DNA from: Larix kaempferi
Lineage: Eukaryota; Streptophyta; Pinopsida; Pinales; Pinaceae
DNA: 64,000 nucleotides
Reading direction: 5' to 3'
NCBI GenBank assembly: GCA_027924585.1
Contig: BSBM01000007.1
Coordinates: 8,132,001 to 8,196,000 of the forward strand
The translations under genes were made by a program, and so were the position numbers. Shown here piece by piece: positions 33,641 through 45,159 of the stretch. The notes below the pieces were generated by a model, which made no database searches, was not told the origin of the DNA, and worked only from the letters and a program-made list of their open reading frames with translations. How positions within the stretch are numbered: position 1 is the first letter of the stretch; each line of letters opens with the position of its first letter.

Positions 33641-36000
33641 ATCATATAAATTTTATAAAATTTTTTACTAGCAATTGCCCCAAAAAGGTGCAATGATACG
33701 TAGATAGGTTATTGTTGGAAAACTAAGATCGAAATGGTGTTTCAAAAAATAAATTTCTAAAATTAATCCAGGACTAAATTTTTCCCCTAAGCTTATCATG
33801 GAGTAGAAGAAAAACCTCAAACAAACATGCAAAAACATAGTGATCCCAACAAAAATCCACATTTGTGTATATAGAATAGTATCTTGAATATATTTTTGCC
33901 AATGTGTGCATATAGCATTTCCCTAAATGTTTTGTTTTGAGCATATACATATGGAAACATCATGCCCAAGTAATAATCCCAAATTATATAGTAATTAGAT
34001 AGTAAACCTACTAAGGTAAAAGACTTGGTGATGAACCACCATTGGGTGACTCCATCCCTAGATATAGAGGTATCATTGCTTGGAGCTACAAAAAACGATC
34101 CTACCCTACCCACGAAGGTGGGCTAATGAATCAAACCCATCATTACTATTTCCCCTACCTTTCACTATTCCAGGAGAAGATCAAAACAAGTGATAATGCA
34201 TTGCAATTATCATTGTTAAGAAAAATCCAACACGTTGTTCATCGAACTAGTTGGACTAAAATTAGTTTGGAGTTGAAAAAAGGGAAAAGGGTACAAGCCA
34301 ACAATAGATTTTTTGTATAAAAATAAGAACAGTTATAGAAAAATGGCTAATGAAGCAAAACCATCACTGCAAATGCCCCTACCTTCATTGTTTAGTAGGA
34401 AGAGCAATCATTGTTCATATCATTGGCAAAGGAAGTTGTGCAACTACTACAACATAACTACTTTGTTATCTAAGCCTTATACTTAACATCCCCTCTTAAG
34501 GAAAACAATACACTTGAAAAAATTCAACTAAAGCATTTTTCAAATATTTCTCTTTGACAAAGACAACTTGAACCAAGTAGGGCTCCATCAAACTCCCTTG
34601 TAACCCTCACAGAGTTGTAACTGCCAAGTTAAATTCTAGAGATCCCAAATTCCACCTTCCAAAACTCTCGAATTATGAATCTCCTTAATTTAATAACTGG
34701 ACAACATTCCACATGCATATAATATCTCATAACCCCATTATAGAGAGATAATTCCAAATATCCACAAGCTCCCAATCCAGTGAGCAACAATCCATGTTGA
34801 GCATCACCTACACTCCCTTCCTTGTCTACAAATTCTGAGTCTCTTAAATCATGTGTAATCTATTTTTATTATCATGTTTCTAACCAAATACAAAGGTATT
34901 GGTTTCTTTGTTACATCACATAGAATAATACAAAGTTGAACATCAAATTTTCCTATAGAAATATCTCCATCTATAATGGCCACATAGTTTAAGGTCTCTA
35001 CAATAATATTACGAGTACAAGACTATCCATTCCAAACTTTCAAACTGAAAATAATACTAAGAACCTTACCTAAACTAACTAAAGTTGTAAAAAATGGTTT
35101 TATTGAATAATAAAATCAAGAAACAACAATGTATGTTTGAAAAATGTCACATCCTTGCCCAACAACAAACTTCTCTGCTAGTGTATTCATAATGTATTAT
35201 TACTATTCCACCTTCAGTTTTGGAATATACAACAATCAATATATATATATATATCAACTTCATAAGAAAAACATAATCTTATACCATTTCTCTCTGCTTG
35301 AGCATGTGTCGCTAACTAATATAATCTGTAACTTCAACATCTAAATTGCAATTATCGAAAAATTCCCAAATTTCCAGTTTACCTTGAACATTGAAAAGAA
35401 AGAAAAAAGAGAGAGAGAGCAGGTAAAGTAAATGTATTGAAGTGAACAAGAGAGTAGTAAAATAGATATAATGTTGAGCTTCCTCTTCATCATCAAAATG
35501 TTCATTTTGATTTGCTAAAGCATCACACAAAAGACTAAAATTGAAGTGAATATGGAAATTTCTTTAAAATGTAGAAACATTGAAGACAATATAAAGTAAT
35601 GTTGACAATAGCACATCAAGGAGCCCATAAATTTCTTCTACCTTAGCGGCAAGGAACATACATGCAATCGCAATGGTCTACAGAAGGAAATACATAACCA
35701 ATCAGTAATAGGTTGTATCTACGACATTTGAACTGATCACAAGATGCATCCCTAACCATATAAAAATTTTGAACTGAAATTAGGAAAAATTAAAAAAACA
35801 AAAGAATAAAAGAGTTGAGTCCACAAAACAAAAATAAATTATATAGATACTCGCTAATATCTTCTTGCATGCCTTTTAATGTAAGAAAAGTTCAGTGTAC
35901 TGCCATCCACTACTTTGCCCCTAAAAAAATTGTTATCAATGTGCTGATATATATTAAAAATGGCAACTTGTGAGATGTCAATAAATATGAATTTTTTTTA
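33641..36000. other. No gene recognised
   Basis: AT-rich. The open frames (33668-33862, 33817-34113, 34042-34320, 35144-35344, 35312-35530) lack domains. The start of the last (MCDALANQNEHFDDEEEAQ) looks exon-like but I could not assign it. Confidence 0.35.
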
Positions 36001-36136
36001 ATAAAAAAGGTGTCAATTATTCTTGTTTGCTTCAAACTAGGATGACAAACCTGAATATTTAAATTTTTTTTTTGAATAAAAAAGGTGTCAATTATTCTTG
36101 TTTGCTTCAAACTGGGATGACAAACCTGGATATTTA
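36001..36136 (+). repeat. 75-bp tandem duplication
   Basis: Units at 36001 and 36076 share ATAAAAAAGGTGTCAATTAT and GGATGACAAACCTG with two or three differences and a variable T run between them. Confidence 0.9.
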
Positions 36137-36482
36137 GAAATAATTAAATTAGAGCTTCATGAACCTTCCTTCATAAAGCAATTGCACATATTTTTTTAAA
36201 GGAACCATCCTAAGCTTCATAAAGGAACATGCATTGGGATCTTATACAAGCAATGCACAAATTTTTTTAGAAAGCTTTAGTGCCTACCCAAGAAATACTA
36301 ATTTTTTTTCAAATCTCCAAATATAAAATTGACCAAACTATAAGCATTGTGCCTATGTACAAGAAACACATCTAAAATATCTAAAATAGAAAGTATTGGA
36401 CTTTATTTTTTCACGTCTCAATAGAAATGTGTTCAAAATGAACTAAAATTACTATAAATTTGGAAATCATGTCATTATAATT
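36137..36482. other. AT-rich spacer, nothing recognised
   Basis: No element end, RNA gene or coding frame was seen. Confidence 0.35.
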
Positions 36483-36585
36483 ATAGGAATTGATATGATG
36501 ATAAAACTCACATAAAAGAGAATCGTGTTCTCTAATGATAGGAATTGATACGATGATAAAACTCACATAAAAGAGAATCAGGTTC
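36483..36585 (+). repeat. 55-bp tandem duplication
   Basis: Units at 36483 and 36538 share ATAGGAATTGATA and ACTCACATAAAAGAGAATC with about two or three substitutions. Confidence 0.9.
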
Positions 36586-39118
36586 AAGAGAAAGCAACAT
36601 ATCTTCCAAAGGTTAAGCTTAAACATTTCCAAAGATACAAGAATGGTTACATTCAATGTTTATGAGAATGTGAAAGACGGGATGAAAGATACTTGACAGA
36701 TAGGTCAACCTGTAGAAATAAATATTGTTTTTTTTGTAAAATGTTACATCTATTTGAAATTTCTTCATAAAAAACTCATGGAAACTTTTAGACAAGAAAT
36801 CATGTTTACCAGGATTTACTATGAATCTAAGACTGAAATTGCTTCGTAAAGGTTATAGAAACTTTGAGATGAAAAGTTTAAGATTAACAAGCTTTGCCAT
36901 GCAAATAAGATTGCCAATGGATGTATGGTTATTCCTTGCACGATAAGAAAATATTTGATGTGATAATGGTAGAAACAAGTTTTGCCAATCAAACTACAAT
37001 TTTGCAAATGAAACAGAGGACTAAGCACAGGGGGAAACAAAATTTGAAAAAGGTAAGGGTAGATAATACAAATCTCCTTCAGTGAGTGAGCAAGAGCTTC
37101 ATCTCCATAAGAAAAATAAATCATAAGTACCATGTTGTTGTGACAGAAGCAATTCTATTTCACATACAAATTTACCAAAACTTGAGAAACAGTTAATGTA
37201 ACAACAAAAATTTCATCCTGTAATTCTCAAATATAAAAGGAAAAATAAATTCACACCAAAGACCCTTTTCAGTTGGAAACATAAACAAACCAAAAATCTC
37301 ATTGGCTTTAACATTTGACTTCCTTTACCAAAATTCTATCAAGCACTTTAAATATTAATATTGTGCTTAATTGGAAGTTGAAAGATTCCAACAGAACAAA
37401 CAGTTAATAGTGCAAACCAATAGATCACCCAAAATACCAAGGGAAAACGTGTAGATGTTTGGTAGCTGGACTCTTGAAATCTTGATAAAGCATTTGTTGT
37501 AGAAAAATATACTTTAGCTTTCACATGTTCCTTCCACAATAAGAAAATCAGATATGAAGAGTTAAATCAAATATAGTTAAAGATGCTCAATTAAGGCTCA
37601 TTTTATTGGGCTCATAAGACCTAAAGGATGGAAGGAAAAAAAAAGCGAAATAGTTAAGGTCAATGCTTTGGATTTTGCTGCACCTTCCACCAGGGTGATC
37701 ACTCAGGCTAGTGTTGGTAGGGTGCACAGAAAATGGTAAGTGTGCAACTAGTAATTACATAGTTGGGAACAAAGCCTTTAAGTCTTAGTCTCATTCTTCT
37801 GTCTCATTCTTCCATTGTTACACTCAATTCTGAATTGCAATAAGGACAGATTAATAATGGTAGAATATCGACTATGGTTGACATACCAGGTCTTGAATAA
37901 TATATAATATGTTTCCAATTTAAATTATAAGTTTTTCTAACACCTTTTACCTAGCCTCCTTTAGTTAAGATTCTCAACGTATACACGCCAGAGGGAATCG
38001 ACGTAGATGGACAAGTTACACGGTAGAGGGAACCGATGCAAACTTCCTGAACACGCAACTGTGGAAAATGAGCAAGCAAATGGAAACTTCCAGCAGAACT
38101 TCAACAACACAGAAGGCATGTGTATGAATTTGATATGCCAGAAAAGATGAAACACGTGGTAGTTGTTGATTTGTGGGAGGGATGATGAAGGTTGTACAGT
38201 GTTTTCCAAACTCCCCTTCAGAATAAATGTCTATCGATGTAAATATTATAAAAACTAAATGTATAATAGTATGAACTATTAATTTCCTATAATATTATAT
38301 ATAAGATATAATACTCAATGTTATTGAAACAGAATAAGAGCCTCTAGTTAGGGTTTTGTCGAAATGGCTGGTGACTAGGGTTTTCGATGGTCATCGGTGG
38401 CCGTCCACTAGGTGGCAGACTGGAAGGACATAAAAAGGCACAAAAAGAAAAAAGCGTAGGCATTAGGTTATGCGAAGAAGAAAACTTATAAACTGAAGGA
38501 GAGTCAATCAAGAAACATATAGCGAAAAAGGATTTTTCTATGACAAGTATAGGGAGGAGCAAACCTACCAATTAGTTGTATCAATAATATAATTTGAACA
38601 TATAATCCTTATTGGATAATGCCTTCTAGAGACTGGCATGCATTGACAAGGCCCCAGGGGTTAATCTTGTGTCAACCTCCTCGTAGTAATGGTGAAGGTT
38701 GAAGAAAATGTAGGTTCACTCTTAAAATCTAGGGTCAAAGAACTCATAGTATAAGGAAGAACACTAGTAATGAGTTTATGAGTAAATAGGTGTCCTACAT
38801 AAATGACTCTTAATAATTTTTTATATTGTTATCTAGTTGAATATTGTTCTTCTCCATCCATATTTATCCTAACCATTGAGATAGTATTACTTACACATTT
38901 CTAAGAGCTCCTAATAATGTTGTAAATGGATGATCCATTGTTATTGCTTGTTGTTTTGTTTAAGCATGAAAAGGGGAAATGATCTATGAATAGGAAATGT
39001 GTGAATGAGAAAGATAAACCCCTACTATGTGTGTAGATTGTGAAATAAGCTATGATACATTGATAATATAAGGCATCTTGTGTTGGAAGAAGTGATAGAT
39101 TGCATACACTTCCATAAT
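36586..39118. other. No gene recognised; possible isolated exon near 37655-37732
   Basis: Plus-strand DNA near 37655-37732 encodes VNALDFAAPSTRVITQASVG and a few more residues, followed by a good donor site ATG-GTAAGTG. It resembles a gene fragment but I do not recognise the protein. The rest is AT-rich with no domain. Confidence 0.3.
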
Positions 39119-39123
39119 GAAGC

Positions 39124-39815
39124 TGTTAGGATATTCCTATACTCCATCTTAGTCCCACTAGTATTTTGATTATTTACATGTTCAATCATGCATACACCTT
39201 TAGGGTTTGCATGCATCCCAGTCATCAGTATAGCACCTAGCCCTCAGTTAGCCATCCCCCAGGAGCTTCTCACTATTCATTTTTATCCCTCTAGTTGCTT
39301 AATGCACCCTTCTTCCTTGATTTTATGGAGCAACTCGCCCTTCTTCACCTACCAGTCCAGTTATCACTCAGTTACACTCAGTTACACTTAGTTACATTGA
39401 GTTACACTCAGTTACACCTACTAGAGTTAGTTTGACTGATGGTTGATAGTTACTTGAGCATTGATGACTCCACTGATGATGATGAAGACTTCCAGTTGTG
39501 CTCCGATGATCATGAGGAAACCTAGTTGTGCTCCGATGACACTCTATTAATCTTATGATCACTCTGAGAGGCTAATTCGAATTGCCACCTTAGGCATTTG
39601 AATCCTCTCTACCATTGTACTATTTATTTTTCCATATTGTGATTAGTTAATTAGTGTGTGTGAAGTATTATTGCTTCTATCTGAGTTCTACTGCACCATA
39701 TTATTTTGTTGCTCATTATACTATATTGTTCATTTTTCTTCTATTTTCCTGCTTAATCATAATTACTCTTGTGAGGTACACATCATCTCTTAGATCTGCT
39801 GTGAGGATTTTCACA
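39124..39815 (+). repeat. 5' LTR of the non-autonomous element
   Basis: 692 bp. It contains a short array of the 10-bp unit ACTCAGTTAC (39365-39418) that is about half as long as in the 3' LTR. Confidence 0.85.
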
Positions 39816-39827
39816 TGGTATCAGAGC
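39816..39827 (+). promoter_or_regulatory. Primer-binding site (tRNA-Met type)
   Basis: TGGTATCAGAGC directly after the LTR end TTTTCACA. Confidence 0.9.
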
Positions 39828-39979
39828 ATGTTGAGAGTATTGTTTATCTCCATTCTTGAGAGTTTTTTGCAGGTTATTACCAAGATTTCGAGTGCAGCAG
39901 TTGCAGTAGTTTCTGCATTTTTGCAGTAGTAGCAGTTGCAGTTATTCTATATTGTTTTTGCAGGTCCTCTACAGCTTCA

Positions 39980-41125
39980 ATGTATTCATCAGGATTTACT
40001 CCTCTTGATCCACTCAACTATGATGAATGGAAACCAAGAATGATAGCAGACTTGAAGATCCATGATCTTTTTTATTGTTATTTTGAAAGAGAGTTTGAAT
40101 CCCCTGAAGAGAAGATTGACTGGTTAAATAAAAGTGACATGCACTTTGCAGCAATAATGTTTTCTTTGTTTGCACGCCAGATATTCCAATTCAAATACCG
40201 TAATGGTGTTGAAACTCGAAAGGAGTTATGGACTCCAAAAGAGATATGGGCTCACCTGGATGAAAAATTTGGTAGAAAGAATGAAGGACTTGGTCCTAAC
40301 CCATTCGAAAGCAAGCAAAGTGATGCATTCGCTCCTCTTGATGGTCTCTCAGATCATGAACCAATATCATCTCATATTGAAATTGTTGACAAAGAACTTG
40401 TAGATTCTCCACTCATGCTCAAACTTTCTTCTCTTTCTGTGCTAGCTCGAAGTTTAGATATTGCAGAAGGTCCTAAATCCTCTCTTGTACCAGCGTCTAT
40501 TGGTTTGCATCATGATCACATGATTATTTCAGAGGTCAAAACAGATACTGAAGGTAATGCATTCACTCCTCTCCAGCTATATCCTCTTTTATACTACTAT
40601 ATGATCATAAATTCATGCTTTCAGAAGGTTATTGAAGATTATGGCCATTGCCATTCGCTTGGGATAAATTCTCATGCAATTACTGGTTTTGATCTCACCT
40701 CTCATGGTTCAAAGGAGATCTCAAGAAACCATGATTCAAGTCTTGGATCTAATTTGGATTCTAAGCAATTACTACTTGGGATAATTTCTCATGCATATGA
40801 TAGTTTTGATCTCACCCCTGCTGGTTCAAAGGAGATCTCAAGAAACTGTTTTTTAAGTCTTAAATCTGATTTTGATTTCAAGCAAACATGTAATAGTTAT
40901 TTTTGGCATAATCTCACCCATGGTGGTTCGAAGGAGAAGACAAAAGACTATATGCACTTTCACAGATTTGATCCTACCTCAGCTGATTCGAATCACAGGT
41001 TCAAGGATCATTCTCATACTGTTGGATTTGTTCTCATCACATTCGATCTGAAGAGCAAGTACAAGCACATGCTTTTTGAGCATGATCCACTTCTTCCCAA
41101 GAAGAAGATACCTCTAGACATATGA
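39980..41125 (+). CDS. Gag-like head fused to a repeat-rich tail of unknown function (381 aa)
   Basis: The ATG at 39980 follows the primer-binding site by about 150 bp and the frame is intact to the TGA at 41123. Residues 1-100 resemble the N-terminal half of a copia Gag (UBN2 type): LDPLNYDEWKPRMIADL and LWTPKEIWAHLDEKFGRK correspond to FNYFDWKDDM and LKTPKAIWEQLETLFGKQ of the copia element in this window. From about residue 105 the resemblance stops. Residues about 228-340 contain two good and one degenerate copy of a 39-residue unit (117-bp period at 40661, 40778, 40895) with a GSKEISRN core and a FDLT motif. There is no zinc knuckle and no pol domain. The protein could serve particle assembly or recruit the particles of an autonomous copia; this is inference. 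Confidence 0.75.
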   Translation: MYSSGFTPLDPLNYDEWKPRMIADLKIHDLFYCYFEREFESPEEKIDWLNKSDMHFAAIMFSLFARQIFQFKYRNGVETRKELWTPKEIWAHLDEKFGRKNEGLGPNPFESKQSDAFAPLDGLSDHEPISSHIEIVDKELVDSPLMLKLSSLSVLARSLDIAEGPKSSLVPASIGLHHDHMIISEVKTDTEGNAFTPLQLYPLLYYYMIINSCFQKVIEDYGHCHSLGINSHAITGFDLTSHGSKEISRNHDSSLGSNLDSKQLLLGIISHAYDSFDLTPAGSKEISRNCFLSLKSDFDFKQTCNSYFWHNLTHGGSKEKTKDYMHFHRFDPTSADSNHRFKDHSHTVGFVLITFDLKSKYKHMLFEHDPLLPKKKIPLDI

Positions 41126-41248
41126 CCAAGCATCACACGTGCTTGAGTTTGGAGCATTTATTTTTATGTGTGCCTTACAGTCTATTTTTTGAGGAGGGGG
41201 TATCTTTCCCAATAAATTTTCCCACTTCCTTGGTTTATTGATTGTTAT

Positions 41249-41311
41249 TATTCATTGTATTGGGTGACCTTTGGTCTTAGTTACCAGGGCCCAGGATGGA
41301 TTAAGGAGGGG
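41249..41311 (+). promoter_or_regulatory. Conserved pre-PPT block and polypurine tract
   Basis: 41249-41293 reads GTATTGGGTGACC, then TTTGGTCTTAGTTACCAGGG, almost the same as 26681-26723 in the copia element although the surrounding DNA differs. AAGGAGGGG directly precedes the 3' LTR. Confidence 0.75.
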
Positions 41312-42079
41312 TGTTAGTATATTCCTATACTCCATCCTAGTCCCACCAGTGTTTTGATCATTTACATTTTCAGTCATGCATGCACCTTTAGGGTTTGCAT
41401 GCATTCTAGGGTTTGCATGCATCCCAGTCATCAATCTAGCACCTAGCCCTCAATTAGCCAGCCCCCAGGAGCTTCTCACTATTCAGTTTTAGCCCTCCAA
41501 TTGCTTAATGGCCTTCTTCCTTGATTTTAGGGAGCAACTCGCCCTTCTTCACCTACCAGTCTAGTTGTCACTCAATTACAATCAGTTACAGTCAGTTACA
41601 GTCAGTTACACTTAGTTACACTCAGTTACAGTTAATTACACTCAGTTACACTTAGTTACATTGAGTTACACTCAGTTACACCTACCAGAGTTAGTTTGAC
41701 TGATGGTTGATAGTTACTTGAGCATTGATGACTCCACTGATGATTATGAAGACTTCCAGTTGCGCTCCGATGATCATGAGGACAACTAGTTGTGCTCTGA
41801 TGACACTCTATTGATCTTATGATCACTCTGAGAGGCTAATTCTAATTGCCACCTTAGGCATTCGAATCCTCTCTACCATTGTACTATTTATTTTTCCATA
41901 TTGTGATTAATTAATTAGTGTGTGTGAAGTATTATTGCTTCTATCTGAGTTCTACTGTACCATATTATTCTGTTGCTCATTATACTATATTGTTCACTCT
42001 TCTTCTATTTTCTTGCTTAATCATAATTACTCTTGTGAGGTACACATCACCTCTTAGATCTGCTGTGAGGATTTTCACA
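41312..42079 (+). repeat. 3' LTR of the non-autonomous element
   Basis: 768 bp. It is longer than the 5' LTR mainly because of an expanded 10-bp repeat array (about 41573-41690) and a duplicated AGGGTTTGCATGCAT stretch near 41389-41420. Confidence 0.85.
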
Positions 42080-43233
42080 AAAGCAGCCCGAGGAAGAAAC
42101 ACTGCTTTCCCAGTAGCCTCCATTATCGGGAAAAATCTATTAACTACACTATTTGTGGTTAAGCGGTGGATTGCTTGGAAGATTGGTATAGGTACGAGAG
42201 TTCTTTTAGGCTTGGATCCTTTTCTGGGTGGAGGATATGGCTTTATCCTATCAGAAGAATTGATACCACACCTACACAGTCGGGGCCTTTATTATCTTGC
42301 ATATATAAATAAGACAAATATCTCAAACTTGACAGGTTCTAGTATTTGGCACTCTGCACAAGATCTCAGACTCACAGGAACTCTAGCTAGTGAATGGAAC
42401 ACACACATACAGGGAATTTACCAAAATGGGATCACTTTGTCTACAGAATCAAATAGGTTGGCTTGGACTTGGAACAAAATCGAAGGGATTATGACAGTAA
42501 AAGAGGCCTATAATGCCTTTATATATCTTTATGAGGATACTGATTTGAAGTGGTGGTATACAGTGATATGGAAAATCAAAGCTCCTCCAAAATCAATTCT
42601 ATTTATGTGGCTATGCTTACGAAATAAAGTATTAACAGGGAATATTTATAGAGAAAGGGGTGGAACTGGACCTTCAACCTATCCATTATGTTTGAGCAGT
42701 GAGGAGACCATACAACATCTTGCAGTAGATTGGAGCATTACTCAGGATCTTTGGACTTTGATTTGTAACATTCTTCAAGTCAAAAATAATTGGCATCTGC
42801 AACCCCTTTAAGAAAATTTAAAGCTCTGGTTTTTAACAAATCCCAAGGTAAAATCAATTCCTTTATTGTCACATGGGGCTTATGGATTTTCATGAATGCC
42901 ATTCTTTTTTAAGGCTACAGACAGAACCTAGAGGAGGTTAGGAGAAGGAGTACTAAAGCATCAGCATAATTCGTCATAGATCAAGGTGTGGACAAAGTAA
43001 AAATTTTGATAAATCCAATTTTATTTGGTAATTCCCCCATGGGATTCTTTGATGGCACAACAAATAAGGATCAAAGTGGAATCGGGATTTTGGTGAAAGA
43101 CACCTCCACTCACTATTTAAAGGCACACATGGCAATTGATGAAACGAAACTGATGAAGTTGCATATAGTAGCCCTGACCAGTGTATTTAAATTTTGGTTA
43201 GCTTTAAAATTCTACCTCCTCGTATTTTATTAG
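42080..43233 (+). pseudogene. LINE (L1-type) ORF2 3' end: zinc-binding and RNase H region
   Basis: From 42080 the frame reads through the plant LINE region after the reverse transcriptase (WIAWKIGIGTRVLLGLDPF). It continues into a zf-RVT domain (MTVKEAYNAF, VIWKIKAPPKSILFMWL, then a spaced C...E..QHL segment). After stops and a frame change near 42812-42985, 42988-43233 encodes an RNase H-like start (GFFDGTTNKDQSGIGILVKD). The element is 5'-truncated at the LTR boundary. The first 54 codons of the long open frame starting at 41918 are LTR sequence read through, not part of the LINE. Several nonsense codons show it is inactive. LINEs of this type retrotranspose by target-primed reverse transcription. 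Confidence 0.85.
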
Positions 43234-43547
43234 ACTAGGTCCAAAGCTTTGTGTTAACAACAACTCCTCAAAAACAATATGTGTAAAGTTCGGAACCATG
43301 CCATTATTGATCATGTTTAACCTAAAGTTCTTCCCTGATCGTCTTTGATCATAGGCACCGATGACGATGGTGGAGAGCTCATTCTTCACGCAGTTTGAGT
43401 CGGTGGTATGCACTAACATGTGTCTACAGCAAGGTGACATGTGTTTACAACAAGGCGACAAGTGGTGGCACATATTAAATAATGCAAACGAGTATTTGCT
43501 CTCATATATTGATGATAGCCAAAACTTGAGTCCAACTTTGAAAAAAC

Positions 43548-43795
43548 CTTTTCCCATCTAAGTTAATAAAGAGGATCATCAATTTGGGTAGGAGGTACTT
43601 GTTCTTAATTATCACCTTATTTAACATTGAATAACCCATGCACATCCAAAAGGTTCCATCCTTCTTATTGACTACCAATATGTGTTCTATCCAAGGTGAT
43701 GCACTTGGTCATCTGAACCCTTTGTCTAATAATTATTGTAATTGCATCTTGAATTCACTAAACTCATTAGTTTGCAATATATTCTAGGCCTTGGA
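43548..43795 (-). pseudogene. Ty3/gypsy reverse transcriptase fragment
   Basis: Minus-strand translation from about 43790 gives QTNEFSEFKMQLQ, LLDKGF, PSASPWIEHILVVNKKDGTF, MCMGYSMLNKVIIKNKYLLP and a short tail. This is the start of a Ty3 reverse transcriptase (family pattern SPWGAP..FVKKKDG..RMC.DYR.LNK.T.KN.YPLP). The frame has at least one stop and is cut off before the catalytic YxDD box. It is only about 80 codons, on the strand opposite to the adjoining LINE remnant. Confidence 0.8.
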
Positions 43796-44862
43796 TATGG
43801 GCATGTGTGTGTTATGTTATTCTCTCTTGTTGCCATTGTTTTCCATTGGAATCCACTTGAGTCATCCTTCACAAAAAGGGGAAAAGAATGAGAAGAAAGG
43901 GTGATGGAATGAAAATTACTAGCATGTTGAAATTGGCAGGAAAATTTTCATTTTTGGTGTTACAAATCTAAAAATTACCAACATATCCCACTTGTAGTTG
44001 AAATTAGATTCACTCTTTAGAAATTATGTGATGTCGCAAGGCCTTAATCATCACTCAAGAGAAACAGAGGGAATTGTTACATATGGGCTAGATATTCTAT
44101 ATGTAGGTCATATGTAGTAGTCTAGGTTAACATGCATGGATCATCAACCCCATAGCAAATTAATATGGTATTAGGCCCTAAAATTAGTTTATAGGCCATG
44201 GTATAGTTTACGAGAACCATCGTCAATGTTACAAATATTGAAATGGCCACAATATCTCGCTTGTAAGGTAAAGTAATTATGTGTAGGGCCCTACACATGG
44301 ACCATGAATCATATAGTAAATTTATTAACCATGGACCATTATTTAGGTTATGAGAACCACTATTGGTTTACATAACCCATACATATTAAACCATGGTTGG
44401 TTTATTGGTTTACATAACTATGGACAAACCAACAACAACAATGACATCGACGATGGTGACAATGATGATCATGACGATCTCACATGTAGGATAGAGATTC
44501 TTATGTGGTAGTCTAGGTTAACATGCATGGAAAATCAACCCCATAGAAAATTAATATGGCATTAGACCCTAAATTTAGTTCACATGCCATAGTCCAGGCC
44601 ACGAGAACCATCCTTTTTGTTACAAATATTGAAATGGCCACCATAAATAATGCCACTAATTAGACACTGACCTAACACAACCAACCCATGTAAATGAGTC
44701 ATGCATTAGGCATACTTGATCCATGCAATGAATTCATGCACCTAGGAAGATTAAACCTCTAACCCCCCCACCTCATACCTAACCTTAACATCTAGCCCCA
44801 AACCGAATAACATGATAACTTATAAACCACTTAACCACTAGTACCAACAAAACCAGAACCCC

Positions 44863-45096
44863 TGCTATGAACATAAAATAAGATAATAATTAAATAATTA
44901 ATAATTAGGTTAACTAAAGTTAGGATATGAAATGAGGTGTCTCCTACACATCAGATGCCCGAGCCATATTTAAGGCAGGGCCATCATTGTAACATATCAT
45001 CTTTTTATCCTATCATCTAATATATTATTCTTATCTATTATTCAATATGAGAGTCGAATTCGACTATTAATTTAGTGAACGGATACATTCACTGTA
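44863..45096 (+). repeat. 5' LTR (234 bp) of the TG...TA element
   Basis: Starts TGCTATGAACAT, ends CATTCACTGTA. AT-rich, with a TAATATATTATTC TATA-like stretch near 45008. Confidence 0.88.
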
Positions 45097-45098
45097 TT

Positions 45099-45109
45099 TG
45101 GTATCAGAG
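45099..45109 (+). promoter_or_regulatory. Primer-binding site (tRNA-Met type)
   Basis: TGGTATCAGAG, two bases after the LTR end and continuing ACTGG. Confidence 0.85.
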
Positions 45110-45159
45110 ACTGGACCTTTGGCCAAATTTTTTAGATATTATCTGATTGCCTTCAGAGT

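Larger units (their letters stand above)
39124..42079 (+). mobile_element. Non-autonomous copia-like LTR element with a Gag-derived ORF
   Basis: LTRs at 39124-39815 (692 bp) and 41312-42079 (768 bp) start TGTTAG(G/T)ATATTCC and end TTTTCACA. A primer-binding site follows the first and a short purine tract precedes the second. The flanks are GAAGC (39119-39123) and AAAGC (42080-42084), a target duplication with one mismatch. The 1.5-kb interior holds one intact ORF and no protease, integrase, reverse transcriptase or RNase H. The layout fits the class of terminal-repeat elements carrying only a Gag domain (TR-GAG). LTR words, the primer-binding site and the pre-polypurine block are shared with the copia element at 21326, which may be of the family that mobilised it. 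The 3' flank is LINE sequence. Confidence 0.85.

Noticed and set aside
37961-38571. Minus-strand ORFs as receptor or membrane proteins
   Set aside because: Hydrophobic residues arise from AT-rich DNA; no conserved motif or gene structure is present.
39055-39123. LINE coding sequence upstream of the non-autonomous copia element
   Set aside because: About 24 codons stay open in the matching frame, but no LINE motif is recognisable, so continuity across the insertion is not supported.
41918-42811. 297-codon ORF read as one gene
   Set aside because: The first 54 codons are 3' LTR sequence running into a LINE fragment; the fusion is accidental.
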